Assembly: GCF_023652955.1 (NCBI RefSeq)
Contig: NZ_JAKLOY010000004.1
Location: forward strand, 248,001-312,000
DNA length: 64,000 nucleotides
Reading direction: 5' to 3'
From: Geomonas sp. Red32
GTDB lineage: Bacteria; Desulfobacterota; Desulfuromonadia; Geobacterales; Geobacteraceae
Both the position numbers and the translations under genes were made by a program. Positions within the stretch are counted from its first letter, which is position 1. The number at the start of each line of letters is the position of its first letter. The notes beneath the pieces were generated by a model. It searched no databases and was not told the DNA's origin. It was given only the letters and a program-made list of their open reading frames with translations. Shown piece by piece: positions 1 through 7,024 of this stretch.

Positions 1-74
1 AATCCCGACTCACGGAAGGCTCGCGCCGCCTCCTCGATGATCGCCTCTCGCTTCGCTTCGCTCCGTTTTTTCAT
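1..74 (-). CDS. TetR-family repressor, N-terminal fragment cut by the window edge
   Basis: Only the first 24 codons are inside the window, running leftwards off the edge. The ATG at 74-72 follows a GAAAGGTG ribosome site. The peptide starts MKKRSEAKREAIIEEAARAF, the usual opening of a TetR/AcrR helix-turn-helix domain (a basic N-terminus, then the first helix with the I..AA..F pattern). TetR proteins are ligand-released repressors that usually control their own gene and a neighbour. Here a long palindrome lies upstream at 141-170, between this gene and the divergent motB-like gene, which fits autoregulation. The family call rests on a short stretch, so the ligand and targets are unknown. Confidence 0.65.
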   Translation of the reverse strand, partial: MKKRSEAKREAIIEEAARAFRESG

Positions 75-140
75 GGCACGCACCTTTCGATGGAAATCGT
101 CGCTTGCAATCTACGCCATCGTGGTCTATTTTGTCTACTG

Positions 141-170
141 GTATAACTGTACTGTACAGTATGGTTTAAC
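141..170. promoter_or_regulatory. Palindromic operator, probably for the adjacent TetR repressor
   Basis: A perfect 12-bp palindrome TACTGTACAGTA lies at 150-161. It sits inside a 30-bp imperfect dyad (141-170) in which 11 of 15 arm pairs match, with outer arms GT..AAC and GTT..AC. It lies about 70 bp upstream of the TetR start and about 75 bp upstream of the motB-like start, in an AT-rich stretch. Position and symmetry fit a TetR-dimer operator; the binding itself is inferred. Confidence 0.5.
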
Positions 171-242
171 GGTAAAACCACCGGCTGCCGGTTTAGCCGA
201 CCTCCTCCAGGGGAGTGGGGGCAAGCGGCGAGGAGCAGGGAC

Positions 243-980
243 ATGGCGCGGAAAAAGGAACCGGAAAAGGAAGCAAATCACGAACGGTGGCTGGTCTCCT
301 ATGGCGACCTCCTCACCCTGCTCTTCGCGGTGTTCGTCACCCTGTACGCCATGTCCCAGGCTGACGTCAAAAAGGCCGAAGAAGCGGCAGCCTCCATGCG
401 GCAGGCGTTCGGCATCACGTCCCCCAAAGGAGCCGCCGTGAAAACCTCCGTGATCGGGGCCGGCGAGGCAGGCGTCCTCCAGCTGCCGCCGGCAGGAGGG
501 AGAAAGCTGGCCAACGAGGATGACCTGAGGGGCATCAAAGCCTCCCTCGATGCCTACCTCCTCAAGGCCGGTGCTGGCAACAGGGTCAGGGTCAGCCTCA
601 CCCGGCGCGGCCTGGTGGTGAGCCTCAAAGAGGCAGGATTCTTCGACTCCGGGAGTGCGGTGCTGAAGCAGGATCCTTCGGAGGTGCTGGCAACCATCGC
701 ATCCATCCTTAAGGAGACATCAAACGACTGCCGGGTGGAAGGCCACACCGACGATCTCCCGATTGCGACTCCAGCCTTCCCGTCCAACTGGGACCTCTCC
801 AGTGCCCGTGCCACCAATGTGGTCAAACGCCTTACCGGGCAGTACGGAGTGGATCCCAGGTCGGTATCGGCTACCGGTTACGGTCAATACCAGCCGATGG
901 CGGACAACGCGACCGGCGAGGGGCGCGCCCAAAACCGGCGTGTCGACATCGTCATCCTTTCCCCCACCACTCCCCGCTAG
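243..980 (+). CDS. MotB-like OmpA-domain inner-membrane protein (orphan stator B subunit)
   Basis: The 245-aa protein has a single N-terminal membrane segment (about residues 17-36) that begins WLVSYGDLLTLLF. Asp22 sits where MotB carries its proton-binding aspartate. A linker follows, then a C-terminal OmpA/MotB peptidoglycan-binding domain (about 125-240) with the GHTDD motif and the NWDLSSARA helix. MotB partners with MotA to form the proton-driven flagellar stator; related proteins work with TolR/ExbD-like or TssL systems. The start follows GAGGAGCAGGGAC. No motA-like gene is adjacent on either side, so the partner must be elsewhere or the role is not flagellar. The start is 74 bp from the candidate TetR operator. 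Confidence 0.8.
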   Translation: MARKKEPEKEANHERWLVSYGDLLTLLFAVFVTLYAMSQADVKKAEEAAASMRQAFGITSPKGAAVKTSVIGAGEAGVLQLPPAGGRKLANEDDLRGIKASLDAYLLKAGAGNRVRVSLTRRGLVVSLKEAGFFDSGSAVLKQDPSEVLATIASILKETSNDCRVEGHTDDLPIATPAFPSNWDLSSARATNVVKRLTGQYGVDPRSVSATGYGQYQPMADNATGEGRAQNRRVDIVILSPTTPR

Positions 981-1131
981 CCGGCACATCCCAGGGCCCG
1001 CCGGGCACCATGGTTCTCCCTCCCTGTCCCAGCTCAAAACCGGCATTGAGATTGTATGGTATTCTTTTCTCTCATTGCGGAAACTGAATAATCGCGCTAA
1101 CTCAATCACCTTATGAGCAAAGGAGACGACT

Positions 1132-1635
1132 GTGAGACTGTATCCGAGTGTACTGTTAGTAGCCCTGATCCTGATCCCTTCAGCCGCCTTGGCCGTCAAC
1201 GGCAACGGCCCCGTAGCGCCCAATGGCATAGCCCTTTTCAAGGACTACCGGATGTGGCAGGTTATCGCACCTTCCTACCGGGAGGACAAGCAGCAGATCC
1301 GCGTGATCCTCGGCAACCCCGTTGCCGTCCAGGCCATGCGGAACAAGATACGGCCGATGCCGGATGGCGCTGTCCTTTGCAAGATCGCCTGGTCGGCTAA
1401 AAAGCATCCGCAATTCCCGGTTGCGACGGTCCCGGAGAACTTCGCCCAGGTCGAGTTCATGGTCAAGGATTCGGCGAAATACAAGGCGACCGGCGGGTGG
1501 GGGTTCGCCCGCTTCGTCGGCCAGAAGTACCAGCCTTACGGAAAAGATCCCAGTTTCGTCCAGGAATGCTTCGGCTGCCACACCCCGGTGAAGGGGAACG
1601 ACTATCTCTTCACCGGTTACGCCGCCGTCCCGTGA
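1132..1635 (+). CDS. Cytochrome P460 family periplasmic c-type cytochrome
   Basis: The gene starts with GTG after AGGAG (about 1120). The 167-aa product begins with a cleavable signal peptide (hydrophobic run ending AALA at about residue 21). One haem c motif, CFGCH, lies near the C-terminus (about residues 147-151), followed by TPVKGNDYLFT. This layout (signal peptide, beta-rich body with EFMVKDS and GWGFARF, late CXXCH) matches the cytochrome P460 / cytochrome c'-beta family, which oxidises hydroxylamine or binds NO. Whether this copy is catalytic is not visible. It is a single gene followed by a strong terminator at 1669-1705. Confidence 0.8.
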   Translation: MRLYPSVLLVALILIPSAALAVNGNGPVAPNGIALFKDYRMWQVIAPSYREDKQQIRVILGNPVAVQAMRNKIRPMPDGAVLCKIAWSAKKHPQFPVATVPENFAQVEFMVKDSAKYKATGGWGFARFVGQKYQPYGKDPSFVQECFGCHTPVKGNDYLFTGYAAVP

Positions 1636-1668
1636 CCAAGTAATCTCCCCACCCCTTCCTCCAGGCGA

Positions 1669-1705
1669 CGCGCCCCGGAATGACCGCCGCTCATTCCGGG
1701 GCGCG
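1669..1705 (+). terminator. Perfect 15-bp stem hairpin after the P460 gene
   Basis: Arms 1669-1683 and 1691-1705 are perfectly complementary, with a 7-nt loop CCGCCGC. The inner arm CCCCGGAATGA...TCATTCCGGGG recurs in the hairpin at 3997-4028. Downstream sequence is only moderately T-rich (CTTCTTCTTTTC), so it may act as a terminator or an mRNA-stabilising hairpin. The remainder of 1706-2031 contains no gene. It is AT-richer and holds a small dyad CCGGCA...TGCCGG (1847-1868) and a weak sigma-28-like -10 (GTCGATAT, 1900-1907). Confidence 0.6.
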
Positions 1706-2031
1706 CTTGCCTCAGCCCCTTCTTCTTTTCACCCGTATCCCCGCCACGGCACCGCCTTCGGCTTCTTCCGGAAAGAATCAAAGGAATAACCTTACCCGCC
1801 ACACTCCTTATCCGCTGAGCATTTAGGTGCACTCAATAGTTTTTATCCGGCAAAAATCGCACTGCCGGTGAAATTTATTTCAAGTCGCACTCTTCCTATG
1901 TCGATATGCATCCCGGTAAGTCCCTTTTTCCCTTCACCTCCGGACCTGCAGTGACATTCCCACGTCACATTTCTTCCATTGAACATTGTTTAAGCATCTT
2001 CACTAACAAAGGCGGTCCGGAGGATAACGGC

Positions 2032-3927
2032 ATGAAGTTGAACAGCATCAGGGCGAAACTCACGGCAGCTATCGTGGTGGCCATGGTAGCCACGGTGGTG
2101 ATTTTGGGAGCGGTGAACTACTGGATCACCAGGGGGCTTCTGGTCGACGAAACCCAGGAAGGGCTGAGGACGCTGGCGATTCACAATGCGGAGAAGCTCA
2201 ACCTGTGGCTGGATATCCGCAAGGGTGAGGTGGCCGAACTGGCGGCCTCGCCGCTCATCGCCGGCGGCAACGATCAGACTAGACTCGAATATCTCAAGAA
2301 CGAGAACAGGCGGAACCCGGTCTACGCCTTCCTCTACGTGGCCGACGCCGACGGAAACGCCATCCTGACCACCGGTGCCAAGACCAACGTCGCCGACCGC
2401 CCCTACTTCAAGGAGGCCAAGTCCGGCAAGGTGGTGGTTTCCGCCCCGGTACGCTCCAAGGTCGACGGCAAACAGGTAGTGGTGGTGGCAGCCCCCATCA
2501 CCCGCAACGGCCAGTTCGGCGGCGTAGTGGCCGCCACCGTCGGCCTGGATGACCTGATCAAGATGGCGGGCAAAATCAAGCCGGGTGCAACGGGTTACGC
2601 CTACGTGCTGCAAAAGGACGGACTGACCATCATCCACCCCTCCGAAAAGCTCGTCATGAAGCATAACGTCCTCGAAGACAGCAAGACCGGAAGCGACCTG
2701 AAGGACATCGCCGGGAAGATGGTCGCCGGCGAGTCGGGGATCGGCACCTACAGTTTCAAAGGGGTGAAAAAGTACTGTTCCTATGCCCCCATCGCCGGGC
2801 CGGGATGGAGCCTGGGGGTGACGGTCCCGGTCCACGAGGTGACGAGCAAGCTGAACGAGGTGCTGCTGGTGACCCTGGCCGTCCTGGTGGTGGCCCTCGC
2901 CGCGGCGGCCGTCTTCTCCTTCCTGATCGCGGGAACCTTCACCAAGCCGCTGCTCGCCATCAACGCTCTCATGGAAGAGCTGGCCGGCGGGGACCTGACC
3001 AAGCGCCTGGCAGTGAGCTCCAGGGACGAGCTGGGCGAAACCGGCAGGCATCTGAACAGCTTTGTGGACAGGATGCAGGGGAGCATCTCGCAGGTGGCGC
3101 AAACCTCCTCCCTGCTTTTCCACGCGGCAACCAAGGTGAAGAGCGCGGCGGGCGGCATGGCCGACGGGGCCGACCGGGCCTCAGCCCAGGTCGGTACGGT
3201 GGCCACCGCCGGCGAAGAGATGGCGGCCACCTCCTGCGACATCGCCCACAACTGCCAGCTCGCCTCGGAAGGGGCGCGGGAGGCCAACGAGGTGGCGCTG
3301 GCGGGAGCGCGGGTGGTGGAGGAAACCATCGCCGTGATGAGTAACATCACCCACCGGGTGAAGGGGACCGCCGCCGCGGTGGGAAGCCTGGGAGCCCGCT
3401 CCGACCAGATCGGCGCCATCGTAGGGACCATCGAGGATATCGCCGACCAGACGAACCTGCTGGCGCTTAACGCTGCCATCGAGGCCGCCCGGGCGGGAGA
3501 GCAGGGACGTGGATTCGCCGTGGTGGCGGACGAAGTGCGGGCGCTGGCTGAGCGGACCACGAGGGCCACCCGCGAAATCGGCGAGATGATCAAGGCGATC
3601 CAGAAGGAGACCGGCGACGCGGTGACCGCCATGGAGGAAGGGGTAACCGAGGTCGCCCGCGGAACCGAGAAGGCGGCCGGCTCCGGGAGGGCGCTGGAGG
3701 AGATCCTCGAAAAGATAGCGGCCGTCACCAGCCAGGTCCAGATGGTGGCCGTCGCCGCCGAAGAGCAGACGGCGACCACCTCCGAGATCAGCGCGAACAT
3801 GCAGCGGATCACCGAGATCATCGGCGATACCACGAGCGGCGCCCGCGACTCCGCCGCTGCCGCCGTGGAGCTGCACGGCAGTGCCGACGAGCTCCAGCGC
3901 CTGGTTCGCCAGTTCAAAATCGGCTGA
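2032..3927 (+). CDS. Methyl-accepting chemotaxis protein with periplasmic dCache sensor
   Basis: The start at 2032 follows GGAGG (2019-2023). An upstream in-frame start at 1906 exists but would add 42 residues before the membrane segment. The 631-aa protein has TM1 (about 12-30), a roughly 245-residue periplasmic double-Cache sensor with the [18 protein letters not shown] stretch, TM2 (about 277-301), HAMP (about 302-355) and a long cytoplasmic coiled-coil. The conserved signalling tip reads [20 protein letters not shown]. It binds a small ligand outside and controls CheA through CheW inside. There is no C-terminal pentapeptide tether for CheR (it ends VRQFKIG). It is a single gene followed by a hairpin at 3997-4028. 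Confidence 0.92.
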   Translation: MKLNSIRAKLTAAIVVAMVATVVILGAVNYWITRGLLVDETQEGLRTLAIHNAEKLNLWLDIRKGEVAELAASPLIAGGNDQTRLEYLKNENRRNPVYAFLYVADADGNAILTTGAKTNVADRPYFKEAKSGKVVVSAPVRSKVDGKQVVVVAAPITRNGQFGGVVAATVGLDDLIKMAGKIKPGATGYAYVLQKDGLTIIHPSEKLVMKHNVLEDSKTGSDLKDIAGKMVAGESGIGTYSFKGVKKYCSYAPIAGPGWSLGVTVPVHEVTSKLNEVLLVTLAVLVVALAAAAVFSFLIAGTFTKPLLAINALMEELAGGDLTKRLAVSSRDELGETGRHLNSFVDRMQGSISQVAQTSSLLFHAATKVKSAAGGMADGADRASAQVGTVATAGEEMAATSCDIAHNCQLASEGAREANEVALAGARVVEETIAVMSNITHRVKGTAAAVGSLGARSDQIGAIVGTIEDIADQTNLLALNAAIEAARAGEQGRGFAVVADEVRALAERTTRATREIGEMIKAIQKETGDAVTAMEEGVTEVARGTEKAAGSGRALEEILEKIAAVTSQVQMVAVAAEEQTATTSEISANMQRITEIIGDTTSGARDSAAAAVELHGSADELQRLVRQFKIG

Positions 3928-3996
3928 CCGGTAACCGGCCGGGGGACCTCCCGAAACACCCTCCCCTCCCGTCAGCCTGCCACTACACCCGCTAAG

Positions 3997-4028
3997 CCCC
4001 CGGAATGACATGCCGCTCATTCCGGGGG
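3997..4028 (+). terminator. 12-bp stem hairpin after the chemoreceptor gene
   Basis: Arms CCCCCGGAATGA (3997-4008) and TCATTCCGGGGG (4017-4028) pair perfectly around an 8-nt loop CATGCCGC. The arm and loop end (GCCGCTCATTCCGGGG) are nearly the same as the hairpin at 1669-1705, so the two are copies of one motif. Confidence 0.55.
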
Positions 4029-4115
4029 ATAGTTGCCTTTCCCAATTTCCCTGACATACTTGCGGCTATTCTTTGCTCACCCCGCGCTCCGGCCGGGAGA
4101 TCGAGAGGTCACCTC

Positions 4116-4586
4116 ATGCTCAGAAAAATCGTCTCCGGCGGGCAGACCGGCGTGGACCGGGCGGGACTGGACTCCGCGGCGGCGTGCGGATTGGCCACCG
4201 GCGGATATTGCCCGAAAGGGAGACTCGCCGAAGACGGCACCATTCCGCCCGAGTACCGCCTGACGGAAATGGCCTCCCCCGTCTACATCGTCCGGACCGA
4301 GAAGAACGTGGTGGAAAGCGATGGCACCCTGATACTCAACATCGGGGAAGTGACGGAAGGGACCAAGGCCACGCACGAGTTCGCCCTGAAGCACGGCAGA
4401 CCGGCCCTCATCGTCCAGTTGGACGCGCCGGAGCTCACGGCGCCCGAGGAGGCCGCCCGCTGGATAGAGGAAAACGGGATCGTCACCTTGAACGTCGCCG
4501 GGCCCCGGGAGTCCAAATACCCCGGCGGGATCTACGCTGCGGCCTTCGACTTCCTCGAAAAGGTCTTCGGGTGCATCCATCCCTAG
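4116..4586 (+). CDS. Putative molybdenum-carrier-like (MoCo_carrier) Rossmann protein
   Basis: The 156-aa cytosolic protein starts at 4116, after GAGAGGT. The N-terminal SGGQTGVDRAGLDSA motif (about 7-21), the IPPEYRLTE segment and the DGTLIL strand match the putative molybdenum-carrier / lysine-decarboxylase-like Rossmann family (Pfam MoCo_carrier). These proteins are thought to bind molybdenum cofactor or a nucleotide, but their reaction is poorly defined. No molybdopterin genes are adjacent. The call is a family match only. Confidence 0.75.
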   Translation: MLRKIVSGGQTGVDRAGLDSAAACGLATGGYCPKGRLAEDGTIPPEYRLTEMASPVYIVRTEKNVVESDGTLILNIGEVTEGTKATHEFALKHGRPALIVQLDAPELTAPEEAARWIEENGIVTLNVAGPRESKYPGGIYAAAFDFLEKVFGCIHP

Positions 4587-4904
4587 CCTTGATTGAGTAC
4601 GTCACCTCCCCATCCATCCTGGACTAAAAATATCTCCACCGGGATAGGCAGGGTACAGGAAACTCGTTCTTTCCCGGACGAGCAGGGCACACTATCCGGC
4701 AAGCCCGTGACTGAGACCGGCATATCCTTTGACACGGCGGGATTGCGGGATACAGTTACAAAGCCTTTCCCATCCACAACACCACAAGCGAGTGAGCATG
4801 CTTCACCGGCTCGCCTCAACCTCCCCCCGGGCTGATACAGGAGCCCGTCACCTCTCGGCCAGTGAAAGAGATTCCTCTTGGTCAAGGAGAGCAAGGAGGA
4901 ACAG
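4587..4904. other. Gene-free stretch
   Basis: I see no convincing gene, repeat or promoter in these 318 bases. Short open frames here have no recognisable content. It ends with the AAGGAGG ribosome site of the broken lipoprotein gene. Confidence 0.5.
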
Positions 4905-5180
4905 ATGACCACCGTGAAGAGTTGGCCCCGTTTCATCGCGGCGGCGGCACTGTTCTGCCTCGTGCAGGCATGATGCGCGTCGCACGACAACATGTTCCGC
5001 ACCCACCCGGAGCTGGCCGCCCGGTCGCCACAGGTCAGGAAGATCCTCCTCGTCACCCCCGAGGTCAAGGCCTACCAGGTCTCGGCCGGCGACGTTGTCT
5101 ACCGCCTGGGCGGACCATTCCGGGACCTGTTCCGTGGCTCAGGGCCAGGATACGGCCGGGAAGCAATCGGCAATGAATGA
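4905..5180 (+). pseudogene. Lipoprotein gene interrupted by TGA at the lipobox
   Basis: A strong AAGGAGG (about 4893-4899) precedes ATG 4905. The first 22 codons encode a typical lipoprotein signal (basic start, then AAAALFCLVQA). Codon 23 (4971-4973) is TGA, and the next codon is TGC for Cys. The frame then stays open to 5180 (CASHDNMFRTHPELAARS and onward, ending REAIGNE). A lipobox normally reads L-x-[AG]-C or L-x-x-G-C, so one change of GGA to TGA at the residue before the Cys explains the break. The downstream frame looks coding (TPEVKAYQVSAGDVVYRL). It is either a recent nonsense pseudogene or, less likely, a readthrough or selenocysteine codon. No clear SECIS stem is visible after the TGA. 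Confidence 0.6.
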
Positions 5181-5218
5181 GTGATTGGCAGTTCTGTATC
5201 AAGGAAGGAGGGAATCCT

Positions 5219-5503
5219 GTGGAAAGAAAATCGGTGGTGTGTACTCATCTGCAGGGAGACTGGTCGAGTTCCGGGATAGGAAGACAACTCCTACCGCTGT
5301 CGGAGCTCTCAACGAGGCTGGGAAAGGAAACCAGGGAAGTTCATCTCGATTGCAGCGGCATAGAGAAGATCGATCGATGTGGCATCGAGGCGCTCTACAG
5401 CTGCCTTCATCGTCTGCAGACCCGCGGTTATCAGCCCCGGCTGATCGCCATACCCCAGGTGGTCCGGGATTTCCGGCATTTTCAGGAGTTGCTGGACGTC
5501 TGA
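5219..5503 (+). CDS. STAS-domain protein (anti-anti-sigma-like)
   Basis: A GTG at 5219, 7 nt after AGGAGG, is preferred to the in-frame ATG at 5177, which overlaps the previous frame and lacks a ribosome site. The 94-aa product carries a strand-turn-helix segment EVHLDCSGIEKIDRCGIEAL that matches the STAS fold around the phosphorylatable position of SpoIIAA-type antagonists. Here the usual Ser of the DSSG turn is Arg/Cys (DRCG), so classical serine phosphorylation is doubtful. STAS proteins relay partner-switching signals. No cognate kinase is adjacent. Confidence 0.65.
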   Translation: MERKSVVCTHLQGDWSSSGIGRQLLPLSELSTRLGKETREVHLDCSGIEKIDRCGIEALYSCLHRLQTRGYQPRLIAIPQVVRDFRHFQELLDV

Positions 5504-5512
5504 CCCTTCACC

Positions 5513-5535
5513 GGCGAGGGGGCTTTCCCCTCGCC
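5513..5535. terminator. Hairpin terminator between convergent genes
   Basis: GGCGAGGGG (5513-5521) pairs with CCCCTCGCC (5527-5535) around a GCTTT loop. It lies between the ends of the STAS gene and the convergent lipoprotein gene, so it can serve both. Confidence 0.6.
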
Positions 5536-5540
5536 CTTCG

Positions 5541-6620
5541 CTATTTCGCCACCGGATAGAACATGTACGATCCGAAGAGGTTATCCCTCCAGACCTGGAA
5601 GGTGGTGGGTCCCGTGTAGTTGTCGTCGAGGGAGGGGCCCGTGATGGAGAAGGTCGCCGGCTGCGCGCTGCTGGAGGTCGATGAATTCCAGCTGGCGGTC
5701 GTGGTGTAGGTCTTCGATATCTTCAGGTTGTTGCTGACGAAGTAGGTGAAATCGACCGGTCCGTCCACATAGCAGTCGACGCTGTAGTTGTACTTCGCCA
5801 GTTGCTTTCGCGAGGAGGCGTTGCGGGGGGTGACCGTAAAGACTTGGGTATCGGGGCCGTAGGTGAAGGTGTTGCCGCCGCTGGTCGTCTGGAGGTCGAA
5901 ACGGTAGCTGTCGTCGTTCGCCGGGTCGTACTCGCCGGAAGCGAAGGGATCGGCCGCCAGGATGGACGCGTAGTCGGCGGTGGTGAGCCCCCCGACGGTG
6001 GTGTCCCAGCTGCGGGCCAGCAGCGCGGCGGTAGGGGCGGGAATCCGGCGCGGGTCCTTTAACTGCGAAACGCGCAGGGCGACGATGTCGGGGGAGGCGG
6101 CGGGATCTTCCTGGCGGTTGGCGTACCCGTCCCAGCGTATGCTCGTCGACCCGCTGATGGTCAGCTTGGCCGCCGGGTTGAGCCAGACGAAGATGATATC
6201 GCCGTCGTGATCGACCCCCTGGGGGGAGTCTTCTCCGGAGCGGGTGAGGCCGCTATTTCCCTCCATCATCAGCCCGAAGGCCGCGGTGTAGGCGGTGTCG
6301 ACCGACTGGGTGTAGTTACCGAGGCTCGCATCGAAGAGAGCGCCCCCCGTGCTGAGGCTGACCGGATCGGAGAACGACTGGCGGTTGAGCGAGCTGGAGC
6401 CAAGGAGCCGGCTGTCGGCCGGATACCGGACGTAGCTTGCGCTCCCTGGAGGGGCATAGAGGATGCCGACGATGAGATACTTGGGGTAGATGCAGCCGGT
6501 AAGCTCGGTGGTGGTGCGGATTCCGGCCGGCGAGGGTTGTTTCGAGTTTTCGGGAGAGGACAACGCGCCACAACCGGCCATCAGCAAAGCGGTCAGGAAA
6601 ACCGACATCGGTTTCAACAT
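5541..6620 (-). CDS. Secreted lipoprotein of unknown function
   Basis: The ATG at 6620 follows GGAGGC; a start 18 nt further up is possible but has no ribosome site. The 359-aa product opens with a lipoprotein signal, FLTALLMAGC, with Cys about residue 17. The rest is polar and rich in Ser/Thr/Asn/Tyr with no recognised domain, and probably beta-rich. Segments such as DHDGDIIFVWLNPAAKLTISG and the C-terminal GPTTFQVWRDNLFGSYMF look like an exported, folded surface protein. Function is unknown. Its upstream region holds three palindromes (6768-6876) that may control it. Confidence 0.6.
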   Translation of the reverse strand: MLKPMSVFLTALLMAGCGALSSPENSKQPSPAGIRTTTELTGCIYPKYLIVGILYAPPGSASYVRYPADSRLLGSSSLNRQSFSDPVSLSTGGALFDASLGNYTQSVDTAYTAAFGLMMEGNSGLTRSGEDSPQGVDHDGDIIFVWLNPAAKLTISGSTSIRWDGYANRQEDPAASPDIVALRVSQLKDPRRIPAPTAALLARSWDTTVGGLTTADYASILAADPFASGEYDPANDDSYRFDLQTTSGGNTFTYGPDTQVFTVTPRNASSRKQLAKYNYSVDCYVDGPVDFTYFVSNNLKISKTYTTTASWNSSTSSSAQPATFSITGPSLDDNYTGPTTFQVWRDNLFGSYMFYPVAK

Positions 6621-6767
6621 GCAAGCCTCCGCAGTCACTACTCATCGCAATATAAGGTGCTTCCCTTCTAACGATCCCGCTTGCTATTCCAACAACCGTA
6701 CCAACGCCATTCACGCCGCCCGAAAGCCTTGGTTCCTCTATAAATCAACATCTTATACGCCACGCAC

Positions 6768-6876
6768 GGATATCACCGAAAGATATCCAGGTGTGAATAT
6801 TTTTACACCCCCTCCCCTGCGTATACATTAACGCCTATAAATCGGGGAGTTGCCGGAAGATGTAAAAATTTTCACA
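6768..6876. promoter_or_regulatory. Cluster of three palindromes upstream of the lipoprotein gene
   Basis: Three dyads lie in this AT-rich segment. GGATATC...GATATCC is at 6768-6788 (7-bp arms, 7-nt spacer). GGTGTGAATATTTTTACACC is at 6790-6809. TGTAAAAATTTTCACA is at 6861-6876. The last two share the pattern TGTnAAnATTTTnACA in opposite orientation, 70 bp apart, as expected for sites of one dimeric regulator. They lie 150-260 bp upstream of the lipoprotein start. The rest of 6621-7024 holds no gene. The regulator is not identifiable from sequence. Confidence 0.45.
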
Positions 6877-7024
6877 CTGTCCACTTTTTTACAGTCACAG
6901 ACACTTTACCGTCATACGCCGAAAGAGAACGGAGCACGGCGCCCCTGAATCGGGCACCAAGTAATGACTGAATGAGGAAAAGAGGGGAAAAACAGGAAGG
7001 ATGGGGGGATCCCAGGTTGCATGG

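Noticed and set aside
1900-1907. Flagellar sigma-28 promoter for the chemoreceptor
   Set aside because: GTCGATAT matches the -10 in 6 of 8 positions but the -35 region (CAAG) is poor; too weak to list as a promoter.
4971-4973. Selenocysteine codon
   Set aside because: No convincing SECIS-like stem follows the TGA, and a Sec at a lipobox has no known role. A nonsense mutation is the simpler reading.
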